The notes under the pieces are model-generated. The model made no database searches, had not been told where the DNA came from, and saw only the letters and a list, made by a program, of their open reading frames with translations. The translations under genes and the position numbers were made by a program. Below are positions 56,223 through 64,000 of a DNA stretch of 64,000 bases, one piece after another. The stretch is taken from contig CAJFFY010000005.1 of NCBI GenBank assembly GCA_904374465.1, forward strand, positions 25,621-89,620, given 5' to 3'. Source of the DNA: an uncultured Subdoligranulum sp. (GTDB lineage Bacteria; Bacillota; Clostridia; Oscillospirales; Ruminococcaceae). Every line of letters begins with the position of its first letter. Position 1 is the stretch's first letter.

Positions 56223-56256
56223 CGGCGGGCTTGCAAAAAGCCCGCCGTTTTGGATT
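56223..56256 (+). terminator. intrinsic terminator after the PTPS-like gene
   Basis: CGGCGGGCTT-GCAA-AAAGCCCGCCG stem followed by TTTTGGATTTTT. Confidence 0.8.
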
Positions 56257-56304
56257 TTTAAATCCGCACGCCCGCACCGCCGTATCGCCAGGGAGGTGTT
56301 CTCC

Positions 56305-57435
56305 ATGCGGCATATTTTAGGTTGGCTCGGCGCCGCCGGCCTGCTATTGGGCCTGACCGGCTGCCGCGCCACAGAAAATAAGGAGGCTCCCATGAACCGA
56401 AGCGAAACACAATCCACCGTCACCACCATCGAAGACCAGGACTGGAAAGCCCGGGAGGATGCCCCACGCCTGCGGGAGATCTACTTCGCCAGCGGCTGTT
56501 TCTGGGGGGTGGAGTCCTATTTTTCCCAGATTCCCGGCGTGCAGGCAGTCACCGCCGGCTATGCCAACGGTACCGTCGAGAACCCCACCTACGCCCAGGT
56601 ATGCACCGGCACCACCGGTTATGCCGAAACCGTGCACGTGGTGTACAACCCGGACCTGGTCAGCCTGAAAGACCTGACTGAGCACTTTTTCCAGATCATT
56701 GACCCGCTGGCGGAAAACCGTCAGGGCAACGATGTGGGCGACCAGTACCGCAGCGGCATCTACTACACCGACACCGGGGATCTGGAGGTGCTGCAGGCCG
56801 TCTTCGATGCCGAGCAAGCCCGCCACACTTCTCCCGTCCGCACTGAGCTGCTGCCGCTGCGCTGCTATTTTCTGGCTGAGGAATACCACCAGGATTATCT
56901 GGAGAAAAACCCCGGCGGCTACTGCCATGTGGATTTTTCCAGCCTGGCGGATTTCCGGCAGAAGGTGGATTCCTCGGACTACACCCGTCCCTCCGACCGG
57001 GAGCTGCGCGCCCTGTTGACGGACGAGCAGTACCGCGTCACCCAGCAGAACGCCACCGAGCGGCCCTTTACCGGTGCCTACGACCAGCTTTTTGAACCGG
57101 GCATCTATGTGGATGTGGCCACCGGGGAACCGCTGTTCCTCTCCACCGACAAGTTCGACTCCGGCTGCGGCTGGCCCAGCTTTTCCAAGCCCATTGACCG
57201 GCAGGTGGTGGTGGAATCCGAGGATACCAGCTACGGCATGAACCGTACCGAGGTGCGCAGCCGTGTGGGAGATTCCCACCTGGGCCATGTTTTCAACGAT
57301 GGCCCTGCCGCGCTGGGCGGTCTGCGCTACTGCATCAACAGTGCGTCGCTGCGTTTCATCCCCTACGACGATATGGAGAAGGAAGGCTACGGTGACCTGA
57401 AGTCCCTTGTGGCGGAAGCCGCCGGGAAATCCTGA
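56305..57435 (+). CDS. msrAB: lipoprotein MsrA-MsrB fusion (peptide methionine sulfoxide reductase)
   Basis: 376 residues from ATG 56305 (GGGAGG upstream). The N-terminus [20 protein letters not shown] is a lipoprotein signal with lipobox LTGC, placing the enzyme outside the membrane. The MsrA domain has the catalytic Cys in [10 protein letters not shown] and [10 protein letters not shown]; the MsrB domain has [18 protein letters not shown] and the catalytic Cys in [11 protein letters not shown]. It repairs both S- and R-methionine sulfoxide in surface proteins; the redox partner is not encoded nearby. No clear promoter lies between it and the preceding terminator. Its 3' end overlaps the convergent MBL gene by 49 bp. 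Confidence 0.93.
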   Translation: MRHILGWLGAAGLLLGLTGCRATENKEAPMNRSETQSTVTTIEDQDWKAREDAPRLREIYFASGCFWGVESYFSQIPGVQAVTAGYANGTVENPTYAQVCTGTTGYAETVHVVYNPDLVSLKDLTEHFFQIIDPLAENRQGNDVGDQYRSGIYYTDTGDLEVLQAVFDAEQARHTSPVRTELLPLRCYFLAEEYHQDYLEKNPGGYCHVDFSSLADFRQKVDSSDYTRPSDRELRALLTDEQYRVTQQNATERPFTGAYDQLFEPGIYVDVATGEPLFLSTDKFDSGCGWPSFSKPIDRQVVVESEDTSYGMNRTEVRSRVGDSHLGHVFNDGPAALGGLRYCINSASLRFIPYDDMEKEGYGDLKSLVAEAAGKS

Positions 57436-58331
57436 GAATCTTCCTGTAATACAAACAACCGCTGCCAGAGCAGCCGGTTGTCGGCGAACTGTACCGTGAG
57501 CTTGCCGGTGTCCTTCAGCCAGGAGAGGTAGGATTTCACCGTGCTGCCCACCAGCACATACTGTTCAAAGGTCATGGTCAGGCCATAGCCGATAAACAGT
57601 TTTTGCAGCAGCTCCTCAAAGCAGAGGGGTTCACCGCACAGCTCCAGGATCCTGCCGGCAATCTCCCGCACTTTGTCGATGTTGTACTGGGCCAGCGGGG
57701 CAATGTCCGCCGTGGGTGCCGCATGGGCCGGGACAAACATGCGGGCCCGCAGGGTCTTGACCTTTTCCAGCGTATCCAGATAGGCGGCCACATCGTAGAT
57801 AAAACCGATCTGGTACTTGTCCAGTGTCTCCTTACTGGACAGGCAGTCCGCCAGATAAACCACATCGTCCGGGGTGCGGAAGCCCACCATCGAGAAGAAA
57901 TGTCCCGGCAGTTCCATACAGGAAAATCCCGCGGGCAGGGTCTCCGGGGTGAGCGGCAGGGCGTCGCTTTCCTGGGCCATGAGGAATTTGTGGCGCAAGT
58001 CCTTGCAGGGATACCCCCCGTACAAAAAGGATGGCTCCAGCACCGGGTGCCGGGTGAAGTCGCACTCGATACCGGGGGCGTAGATTTTGCAGCCGGTCTG
58101 GGCCTGCAGGTATTTGTTGCCGCCGATGTGGTCGGCGTTGGAGTGGGTGTTGTAGATGGCTGTCAGGTGCCAGCCGTTGGCGTCCAGCAGCTGGCGCACC
58201 TTGCGCCCGGCATCCTTGTCGTTGCCGCTGTCGATGAGGCAGACATCGCTATCGCTGAGCTTGTACAATCCGATCTTGGCCGGGCTCTGGATATAATAGC
58301 TGTTGCCGGAAACTTGCATCAATTCGTACAT
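57387..58331 (-). CDS. MBL-fold metallo-hydrolase
   Basis: 314 residues. Metal-binding motif [10 protein letters not shown] (HxNxDH, with Asn in place of the more usual second His), [12 protein letters not shown] and later [21 protein letters not shown]. The C-terminal 70 residues form a helical extension. Substrate unknown; thiol-ester or glyoxalase-II-like hydrolysis is typical of the fold. Its 3' end overlaps msrAB. Confidence 0.85.
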   Translation of the reverse strand: MYELMQVSGNSYYIQSPAKIGLYKLSDSDVCLIDSGNDKDAGRKVRQLLDANGWHLTAIYNTHSNADHIGGNKYLQAQTGCKIYAPGIECDFTRHPVLEPSFLYGGYPCKDLRHKFLMAQESDALPLTPETLPAGFSCMELPGHFFSMVGFRTPDDVVYLADCLSSKETLDKYQIGFIYDVAAYLDTLEKVKTLRARMFVPAHAAPTADIAPLAQYNIDKVREIAGRILELCGEPLCFEELLQKLFIGYGLTMTFEQYVLVGSTVKSYLSWLKDTGKLTVQFADNRLLWQRLFVLQEDSQDFPAASATRDFRSP

Positions 58332-58518
58332 GGCGCATCCCTCTCTCTATTAATCTATACCGCTATTGTAACGCATCCGGGAACCGGTCACAAGTCCAAA
58401 CTTTCCCAACTGCCGGGATGGCCGCCGGCCTTGACGGGCGGCAAAGCACCGCCCTATAATGTTTTGTAGAGCGGACCGTCCCGCGGCTCCGCCCGCTTTT
58501 CGAAACGGAGAAACTCCC

Positions 58519-59025
58519 ATGAAAATCCTTGTGCTGAATGCCAGCCCCAAAGGGCAAAATTCCACCACGGTACAGACGGCACTCTATCTGCAGGCGCTGC
58601 ACCCCGAGCATACCTTTACCTTTTTGCCGGTGGGACAGCGGATCAAAGCCTACGAAAAAGACTTTGCCCCGGTACGCGCGGCCCTGACCGAAATGGCCCG
58701 GGAGATTACCGCCCGCCAGCCGGTGTACCGGGTCCGGGAAGGTTCCCTGCCGGGCCTGAAATCCGGCCCCGTACACTTCGGTTTCAACCGCTTTGCCCGC
58801 AGCACCAAACCCTTTTATACCACCGATGCCTGCGACGGCTGCGGCCTCTGCGCCCGGGACTGCCCGGCCGGAACCATTCGGCTGGAGAGCGGCCGCCCTG
58901 TGTGGGGTGACCACTGCTACCAGTGTCTGCGCTGTCTGCATGCCTGCCCCCGGCAAGCCATCCAGTACGGCAAGGATACCGGCAAAAAAGGCCGCTATCA
59001 CCTTGCGGAATACCTGCCCGACTGA
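58519..59025 (+). CDS. shortened flavodoxin-like/ferredoxin (EFR1-type) protein
   Basis: 168 residues from ATG 58519. The first 60 residues, MKILVLNASPKGQNSTTVQTALYL, look like a flavodoxin/NADPH-dependent FMN reductase N-terminus; the last 100 contain two 4Fe-4S motifs, CDGCGLCARDCP and CYQCLRCLHACP, with the EFR1-family ending KGRYHLAEY. The central part of the flavodoxin fold, about 100 residues, is missing in comparison with relatives, so FMN binding is doubtful. Probably an in-frame deletion product or a specialised ferredoxin. Confidence 0.78.
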   Translation: MKILVLNASPKGQNSTTVQTALYLQALHPEHTFTFLPVGQRIKAYEKDFAPVRAALTEMAREITARQPVYRVREGSLPGLKSGPVHFGFNRFARSTKPFYTTDACDGCGLCARDCPAGTIRLESGRPVWGDHCYQCLRCLHACPRQAIQYGKDTGKKGRYHLAEYLPD

Positions 59026-59040
59026 CCCAACGAACAGCAA

Positions 59041-59077
59041 AGCCCCCGCGTTTTTTCAAAAACGCGGGGGCTTTTTT
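59041..59077. terminator. bidirectional intrinsic terminator
   Basis: AAGCCCCCGCGTTTTT ... AAAAACGCGGGGGCTTTTTT between convergent genes. Confidence 0.85.
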
Positions 59078-59081
59078 CGGT

Positions 59082-59642
59082 TTATTTCAGCGCTGCGCCA
59101 TCCCGGAAGGCGTTGCCCACCTTTTCGCCCAGCTTGCGGTAGGCGTTGTGGATGGGATCAAAGGTGATGGGCTGCAGCTTATCGGGGTCAATCTTTCCCT
59201 CGGCGTCCAGCACTGATTCGTCGGCGCTGACGTTGACGATCTCCCCCACCAGACGGCAGCTCTCGGGGTCATAGCTGACCAGACGACACTCCACCGTCAT
59301 GGGCAGTTCCTCAATGACCGGGGCGTCCACAAACTCCGACCGGTGCAGATGCCAGCCGGTTTTTTGCAGTTTGTCGGCCACCGTATTGCCTGAAGCGATC
59401 CCCACATAGTCGCAGGCCACCCGCTGGTCCACCGTGGCCATGCTCACCGTGAACGCCTTGCGGGCCAGGATATTGGCGGTGGTCTTGTGCCCGGCGCTGA
59501 TGCACAGCGAAAGCTGGGTATCGTCACTGATGCCGCCCCAGGCGGCGTTCATGGCGTCGGGGGTGCCGTCCTCGCCATAGGTGGCCAGGATGAATACCGG
59601 TTGCGGATAAGTCCAGGGTTTGGCTCCAAAATTTTTACGCAT
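59082..59642 (-). CDS. flavin reductase / flavoredoxin-family protein
   Basis: 186 residues from ATG 59642 (AAGGAGG upstream). FMN-binding split-barrel: PVFILATYGEDGTPDAMNAAWGGISDD, ISAGHKTTANILARKAFTVSMAT, and DYVGIASG. Such proteins bind FMN and either reduce flavin with NAD(P)H or act as small electron carriers (flavoredoxin). Single-gene unit. Confidence 0.88.
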   Translation of the reverse strand: MRKNFGAKPWTYPQPVFILATYGEDGTPDAMNAAWGGISDDTQLSLCISAGHKTTANILARKAFTVSMATVDQRVACDYVGIASGNTVADKLQKTGWHLHRSEFVDAPVIEELPMTVECRLVSYDPESCRLVGEIVNVSADESVLDAEGKIDPDKLQPITFDPIHNAYRKLGEKVGNAFRDGAALK

Positions 59643-59738
59643 GAATACAACCTCCTTGCAGCGATGCCGGGCACGGTGCCCGTTCTTTACTACCATTGTA
59701 TCACAGCGCGCAACCCCCGGCACGGAACCGGGTTCCGG

Positions 59739-60295
59739 TCAGCGGGACAAAACCCGTCCCACCCGGCTGACCGACCGCACATACCCTACCAGCAGCCGCC
59801 AGCAGCCGTATCCCAGCAGGCAGAGGGCTACACCGACTGCAATACAGATCAGGAACGCATGTACCGGGTTGGGAACCCCCGCCACACCAATATACTGCGC
59901 AAAGGGCAGGTGCAGATGGAGCAGCTCATTCACCAGCTTGACGGCCCCCGCAAAGGGGATGACCGCACCGCAGAGGAAAAACACCGGCGCGCAGATGCCC
60001 AGCACCTGGATGACAAACAGCCCGGACAGCCCCGCCAGGCTGTAGTAGGCACAAAGGGCCAGTACCCGCCCCCAGCTGAAGGTGGTTTTTTCGGTGATCA
60101 GGTCCCCCAGGTAGGCCCGCGCCAGCGCACGCGGATCCCCCAGTCGTTCGCCGATCTCCCGGTCGGTCTTGCCGGCCTGCTGCAGTTCCAGGATCTGGCT
60201 CTTGATTTCCTGCACAATGTCCACACGCTCCGACACCGGCAGGGTTTCAGGTGCCGTTCCACCTGTTCCAGATAGAGATTCCACTGTTTATCCAT
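59739..60295 (-). pseudogene. HAAS/DUF1700-family membrane protein interrupted by a frameshift
   Basis: The start MDKQWNLYLEQVERHLKP (ATG 60295) is in one frame, while the continuation LPVSERVDIVQEIKSQILELQQAGKTDREIGERLGDPRALARAYLG is in another. The switch is at a GGG run (60242-60244; CCC on the coding strand), consistent with one lost base. After it come four to five helices. Intact relatives (about 185 residues) are partners of PadR regulators, as here. Either a pseudogene, a phase-variable gene or a sequencing error. Confidence 0.75.
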
Positions 60296-60632
60296 CGCAT
60301 TTTCCTCCTTGGAGTTCCTCGATGGCGGCCAGCAGACCGCCCCATTCACTCTTCATTGCCTCCAGATAGGCCTGTCCCTGTCCGGTCAGGGCGTAGTATT
60401 TGCGGGGCGGCAGCCCCTCCGCGCTTTCCTGCCAGGTGGAGGAGATGTATCCCTCCTTGAGCAGCCGCCGCAGCAGCGGATAGATGGTGTTCTCTTTGGC
60501 AGCCAGGATGGGATACCGTTCCAGGGTACTGATGATCTCGTACCCATAGGACGGCTGCCGGCGGATCATCAGCAGGATGCAGAACTCCAGCGTGCCACGC
60601 TTGATCTGGGACTTCCAGTCGTCAAGTTTCAT
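60288..60632 (-). CDS. PadR-family transcriptional regulator
   Basis: 114 residues: KRGTLEFCILLMIRRQPSYGYEIISTLERYPILAAKENTIYPLLRRLLKEGYI is the PadR winged helix, and PPRKYYALTGQGQAYLEAM follows. It overlaps the HAAS gene by 8 bp. Regulator and sensor-like membrane partner form one unit from the promoter at 60655-60683. Confidence 0.92.
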   Translation of the reverse strand: MKLDDWKSQIKRGTLEFCILLMIRRQPSYGYEIISTLERYPILAAKENTIYPLLRRLLKEGYISSTWQESAEGLPPRKYYALTGQGQAYLEAMKSEWGGLLAAIEELQGGKCDG

Positions 60633-60649
60633 CTACTGTGCCTCCTTTA

Positions 60650-60683
60650 GGTACATCGTACCACACAGTATATACATTTTCAA
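60650..60683 (-). promoter_or_regulatory. promoter and inverted repeat of the padR gene
   Basis: Minus strand TTGAAA (60683-60678), 17 nt, TACGAT (60660-60655). The -10 lies in GGTAC-ATC-GTACC (60650-60662), a possible PadR operator for autoregulation. Confidence 0.6.
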
Positions 60684-60697
60684 CAGTACAGGTATAA

Positions 60698-60738
60698 AAA
60701 ATGGCCCCGCCGGGCGCAGGCGCGCGGGGCGGGGTCCT
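60698..60738 (-). terminator. GC-rich terminator after oleate hydratase
   Basis: Minus strand CCCCGCC ... GGCGGGG stem with a GC-rich loop, followed by ATTTTTTA. Confidence 0.7.
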
Positions 60739-60756
60739 TGGGGAGGGGTATGGCAT

Positions 60757-62709
60757 TTACAGGGTGCCGCGCAGGATGCCATGGTCCCGCAGCAGCTTTT
60801 CCACCACGGTTCCTTCCACGGCTTTGCAGAGAGGTTTCTTGAGCAGGTTCAGCGGTCCGGGCAGTTCCATCTCCAGCGGGGAGCGGCCGTCCATCAGGCA
60901 GACCGAGCTGTCCAGCAGCGCACGGATATCATACACGCTGCCCCACACTTCAGGCACGCCGCGGTCCACGCCCAGCAGGCCGTAGACCGCTTCCATGGCG
61001 GTACGCACCGAGTATTCGGTGGTGAAAACGGTATCCCGCGGGGTTTCGGCAAACTGGCCCAGGAAGGCAAAGTTCACGCAGCCGTCGGGGATGACGTCGG
61101 GGCGGTCCCCCTTGGCACGGGGCATGAAGAAGGCCGTGATATAGGGCATCATGGTGGGCACACAGACCGCACTGTAGGCGGCCAGTTCCGGAATGTCCGC
61201 TTCCGGCACACCCAGGTGGTAGAGCCATTCCTCGGTGATTTCGCGGCCGGTGCATTCCCGCATGGGCTTTTTGACGTAGTTGCCCGGCACATCGGTGAAG
61301 AGGCCGTACACCCAGACACAGACCTTTTCGGGGTCCTGGTCTTTGAACTGTCCCTGGCGGTTGATGGTCCAGCTGAGCAGCCAGGCGGAGTCCTGGCAGC
61401 TGACGATGCCGCCGGTGACCACCTGGCCGCTGCGGGGATCCCGCTGGCAGATGTTGGTGATATAGGGCAGGATTTTGTCGTCCAGCGTCGTGATGGTGGC
61501 CGATTCCCAATTGGTCTTGGCCACATCGGAGCAGAACTTTTCGGGGTGACCGAAAGCCGGGTCCTGTTTGGCGATATTCTTCCACAGGTTCCAGCAGCCA
61601 CTGGTGCGTACCTCGGCGTCGCCGTTGGGGGCATGGTCCTGGTCACCGTAGATGGTGCCCTCGGTGCAGGAGCCGTTGGTCACAAAGACCAGGTCGTTTT
61701 CGGTGAGCAGGATGCCCTTTTCGGCGCCGTGAACCTTGCACTCGATGGCGGTGGCCACCTTTTTGCCCTCCCGGATGTCAAAGAGGACATTGGTAACTTC
61801 GGTACCGAACTGGAAGTCCACCCCCGCGTTTTCGAGGTATTTCTGCATGGGCAGAATCAACGATTCGTACTGGTTGTAGCGGGTGAACTTGAGGGCACTG
61901 AAATCCGGCAGCCCGGCGATGTGGTGGATGAAACGCTGGAAATACAACTTCATTTCCAGGGCACTGTGCCAGTTTTCGAAGGCAAACATGGTGCGCCAGT
62001 ACAGCCAGAAGGTGGAGTTGAATACCTCGTCGTCAAAGACATCTTCGATGGTCTTGTCGTAGAGGTCCTCGTCCTTGGTCATGAACAGTTTGACGATTTC
62101 CATGCAGGCTTTCTGGCTCAGGTTGAACTTTCCGTCGGTATGGGCGTCCTGTCCGCGGTTGACGGTGGCACGGCAAAGCGAATAGTTGGGATCGTGCTTG
62201 TTGAGCCAATAGAACTCATCCAGCACCGAGGCCCCCGGCGTTTCCAGGGAGGGAATGCTGCGGAAGAGGTCCCACAGGCATTCAAAGTGGTTTTCCATCT
62301 CCCGGCCACCCCGCATGATATACCCGCGGGTGGGGTCCTGGATGCCGTCGCAGGCGCCGCCCGCAATGTCCATGGCTTCCAGAATGTGGATGTGGTCCCC
62401 CGGCATCTGGCCGTCCCGCACCAGGAAGCAGGCCGCCGCCAGTGCCGCCAGGCCGCTGCCCACAATGTAGGCGTTTTTGTCGTCCACCCCGGCAGGCTTT
62501 TCCGGGCGGGCGAAGGCCTCATAGTTGCCGCTGGAATAGTAGATGCCCTTGGCGTTTTTCCGGTCGCGGCCCCGCTCGGTGTTGCGGTAATCGTTGGGTG
62601 TTTCCGGGGCACGGCGGGCAGCCTGGCGCTTCTGGACCACGGCAGCGGCTGCACCGGCACCGGCCAGGCCGGCCATGGCGGCGCCCCATTTGAGTGCGGA
62701 ATGTTTCAT
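60757..62709 (-). CDS. ohyA: oleate hydratase (myosin-cross-reactive antigen family)
   Basis: 650 residues from ATG 62709 (AAAGGGG upstream). FAD-binding start YIVGSGLAALAAACFLV and ILEAMDIAGGACDG, then GYIMRGGREMENHFECLWDLF, FVTNGSC and the C-terminal TTEYSVRTAMEAVYGLLG. It hydrates the cis-9 double bond of unsaturated fatty acids to 10-hydroxy acids, a detoxification reaction in gut bacteria. The N-terminal Ala/Gly-rich hydrophobic stretch (WGAAMAGLAGAGAAAAVV) could anchor it to the membrane, a feature not in all members. Confidence 0.94.
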   Translation of the reverse strand: MKHSALKWGAAMAGLAGAGAAAAVVQKRQAARRAPETPNDYRNTERGRDRKNAKGIYYSSGNYEAFARPEKPAGVDDKNAYIVGSGLAALAAACFLVRDGQMPGDHIHILEAMDIAGGACDGIQDPTRGYIMRGGREMENHFECLWDLFRSIPSLETPGASVLDEFYWLNKHDPNYSLCRATVNRGQDAHTDGKFNLSQKACMEIVKLFMTKDEDLYDKTIEDVFDDEVFNSTFWLYWRTMFAFENWHSALEMKLYFQRFIHHIAGLPDFSALKFTRYNQYESLILPMQKYLENAGVDFQFGTEVTNVLFDIREGKKVATAIECKVHGAEKGILLTENDLVFVTNGSCTEGTIYGDQDHAPNGDAEVRTSGCWNLWKNIAKQDPAFGHPEKFCSDVAKTNWESATITTLDDKILPYITNICQRDPRSGQVVTGGIVSCQDSAWLLSWTINRQGQFKDQDPEKVCVWVYGLFTDVPGNYVKKPMRECTGREITEEWLYHLGVPEADIPELAAYSAVCVPTMMPYITAFFMPRAKGDRPDVIPDGCVNFAFLGQFAETPRDTVFTTEYSVRTAMEAVYGLLGVDRGVPEVWGSVYDIRALLDSSVCLMDGRSPLEMELPGPLNLLKKPLCKAVEGTVVEKLLRDHGILRGTL

Positions 62710-62796
62710 AAGATCAATCCCCTTTCGGTGGGTCATGGATTTGTTTCGGTGTGCTGTTATCCTACCCCAACGGCGCCGTTTTTTCCATTTACAAAA

Positions 62797-62831
62797 AGAG
62801 CCCGATGATCAAAAACTGATCATCGGGTCTT
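62797..62831 (-). terminator. intrinsic terminator after the TetR gene
   Basis: GACCCGATGATCA ... TGATCATCGGGCTC stem with a short loop, followed by TTTTT on the minus strand. Confidence 0.75.
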
Positions 62832-62844
62832 CTTTGTACAGTTT

Positions 62845-63405
62845 TCAGTGTGCCGCTGCAAAATTGTGCAGGGAATTGGCCACATTGCCTTGCATGGTCA
62901 GGCTGATCCGGCGCACAATGTCGTGGTAATCGGCGGTCATGCCCTGGCGGATCCAGTCCAGCAGAATGCCCACAAAGCTGTATTTGTAAAACTCTGCAAT
63001 GAAAGTCTTGTCCGCCTCGGTGACGGAGATTCCCCGGCTCTGCTCATCCACCACGCCGCGGATCAACCCGTAGGTCAGCCGGTAGAGGAACCGCTCCATC
63101 TGGTCCCGGCTGATGCACCGGCAGGCGTTGAGCACAAAGGGTTTGTTTTCCAGCACCGCTTCAAAGATCTGCGAAAGTCCCTCCTGCCAGGTGTCGTAAG
63201 TTTTCTTGCCCTGCAGCACCTGGGTGGCGTCTTCGATGCAGGACCACTCGATCAGGTCATAGATATCCTTGAAATGATAATAAAAGGCCATCCGGCTGAT
63301 GCCGCAATCCGCCGTGATGTCATGGATGGTGATTTTGTCCAACGGCTTTTGAAGCATCATTTTTTTCAGCGATGCTTCCAGCGCCTGTTTGGTGGTATTG
63401 GCCAT
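62845..63405 (-). CDS. TetR/AcrR-family transcriptional regulator
   Basis: 186 residues from ATG 63405 (CGGAGG upstream). HTH region: DKITIHDITADCGISRMAFYYHFKDIYDLI, a DhaS-like TetR. C-terminal ligand-binding helices follow (FYKYSFVGILLDWIRQGM). Located just upstream of oleate hydratase on the same strand but separated by a terminator; it may control that gene in response to fatty acids (inference). Confidence 0.88.
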   Translation of the reverse strand: MANTTKQALEASLKKMMLQKPLDKITIHDITADCGISRMAFYYHFKDIYDLIEWSCIEDATQVLQGKKTYDTWQEGLSQIFEAVLENKPFVLNACRCISRDQMERFLYRLTYGLIRGVVDEQSRGISVTEADKTFIAEFYKYSFVGILLDWIRQGMTADYHDIVRRISLTMQGNVANSLHNFAAAH

Positions 63406-63468
63406 GGCGTTTTCCTCCGTTCCCTGTTTGATCGGATGGCACCAGCCTACCATACAAATATGAACAAA

Positions 63469-63921
63469 TCATTCCGAAAGATGCGCCAGCAGCCCTTCGC
63501 AGCCCGCATACACATCCCGCCAGGTAGCCTCAAAATCCCCGGTGTACCATGGGTCGGCCACCTCACCGGGGTGTGCCGTATAGTCCAGCAGCCCATGAAT
63601 CTTGCCCGCCGGATCGCCACCGCAGAGGCGGGTCATATTGCGCAGGTTGGCACGGTCCATCCCGATCAGCAGGTCGTAGTGGTCGTAGTCGGCCCGGGTC
63701 ATCTGCCGGGCAGTCTTGCCCGCACAGCCGATGCCGTGCTCAGCCAGTTTGCGCCGGGCCGGCGGATAGACCGGGTTGCCGATCTCCTCGGTACTGGTGG
63801 CTGCGGAGGCAATTTCGAATTGCCCGGCCAGCCCGGCTTTTCCCACCAGGTCTTTCATCACGAATTCCGCCATGGGGCTGCGGCAGATGTTGCCGTGGCA
63901 AATGAATAGTACTTTAATCAT
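63469..63921 (-). CDS. low-molecular-weight protein tyrosine phosphatase
   Basis: 150 residues from ATG 63921 (GGAGATATAAGAAG). The CX5R P-loop is CHGNICRS near the N-terminus and the general-acid Asp is in ADPWYTGDF. In Gram-positive bacteria these enzymes often oppose tyrosine kinases of capsule synthesis, but none is nearby. The last 79 bp of the window (63922-64000) show no further feature. Confidence 0.93.
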   Translation of the reverse strand: MIKVLFICHGNICRSPMAEFVMKDLVGKAGLAGQFEIASAATSTEEIGNPVYPPARRKLAEHGIGCAGKTARQMTRADYDHYDLLIGMDRANLRNMTRLCGGDPAGKIHGLLDYTAHPGEVADPWYTGDFEATWRDVYAGCEGLLAHLSE

Positions 63922-64000
63922 CTTCTTATATCTCCATTTAAGTCTTGTATTTCTTCTCAAACGCTTGATATTTCAGGGTTTTCCGACTTTTGAGTTTTCC

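Noticed and set aside
60577..62808. Long plus-strand frame opposite oleate hydratase
   Set aside because: Antisense shadow of a full-length, well-conserved enzyme.

Overview
The window looks like a chromosomal segment of a GC-rich, spore-forming Clostridia bacterium, probably of the Ruminococcaceae/Oscillospiraceae type. This rests on strong Gram-positive ribosome binding sites, intrinsic terminators, a sporulation sigma-K gene, sigma-E-like promoters and the gene families present. No rRNA, tRNA or CRISPR array was seen.

The first 6.3 kb hold the start of a CNNM/CBS membrane protein, two large membrane proteins probably involved in surface polymers, and a PAP2-type phosphatase. From 34.2 kb back to 6.36 kb, all on the minus strand, lies a surface-glycan locus of about 28 kb in two transcription units. 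The upstream unit (34172 to 14420) encodes CDP-glucose synthesis and conversion (RfbF, RfbG, RfbH), a thiamine-diphosphate enzyme and a sugar reductase. Together these resemble the pathway to a CDP-linked, two-carbon-branched 3,6-dideoxyhexose (yersiniose type). The unit also carries glycosyltransferases, a GtrA-type flippase, a pyruvyltransferase pair and a Wzx-like flippase. The downstream unit (14246 to 6359) has its own promoter. It encodes WecE (TDP-Fuc4N transaminase), a GNAT acetyltransferase, an ArnC-like lipid-phosphate glycosyltransferase, an ArnE/ArnF-like flippase pair and three tandem GT-C-like paralogs, a layout that mirrors the Arn pathway for adding a 4-aminosugar to a surface polymer.

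From 34.5 to 38.7 kb there is another GT39-like membrane protein, a small membrane protein, a class I aminotransferase that shares a palindromic -35 with its divergent neighbour, and a BlaI/MecI-type repressor.

The most striking feature lies at 39355..54931. The sporulation sigma factor gene sigK is split. Its 5' half is at 54928..55275 and its 3' half at 38999..39355, both on the minus strand, separated by 15,572 bp that would be removed exactly and in frame by recombination at a 5-bp AAATG core. This is a skin-like element with a SpoIVCA-type large serine recombinase at one end. Instead of phage genes it carries a six-subunit Ech-type membrane-bound [NiFe] hydrogenase, the hydrogenase maturation genes hypABFCDE, and an AmmeMemoRadiSam gene pair. 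The recombinase gene, the sigK 5' half and a small divergent gene each have the same octamer CATACAAT at a sigma-E -10 position. This predicts excision in the mother cell during sporulation, with loss of the hydrogenase only in that terminal cell.

To the right are a PTPS/QueD-like protein behind a Fur-family-like operator, a lipoprotein MsrA-MsrB fusion, an MBL hydrolase, a shortened flavodoxin/ferredoxin protein, a flavin reductase, a PadR regulator with a frameshifted HAAS/DUF1700 partner, an oleate hydratase with a TetR regulator, and a low-molecular-weight protein tyrosine phosphatase.
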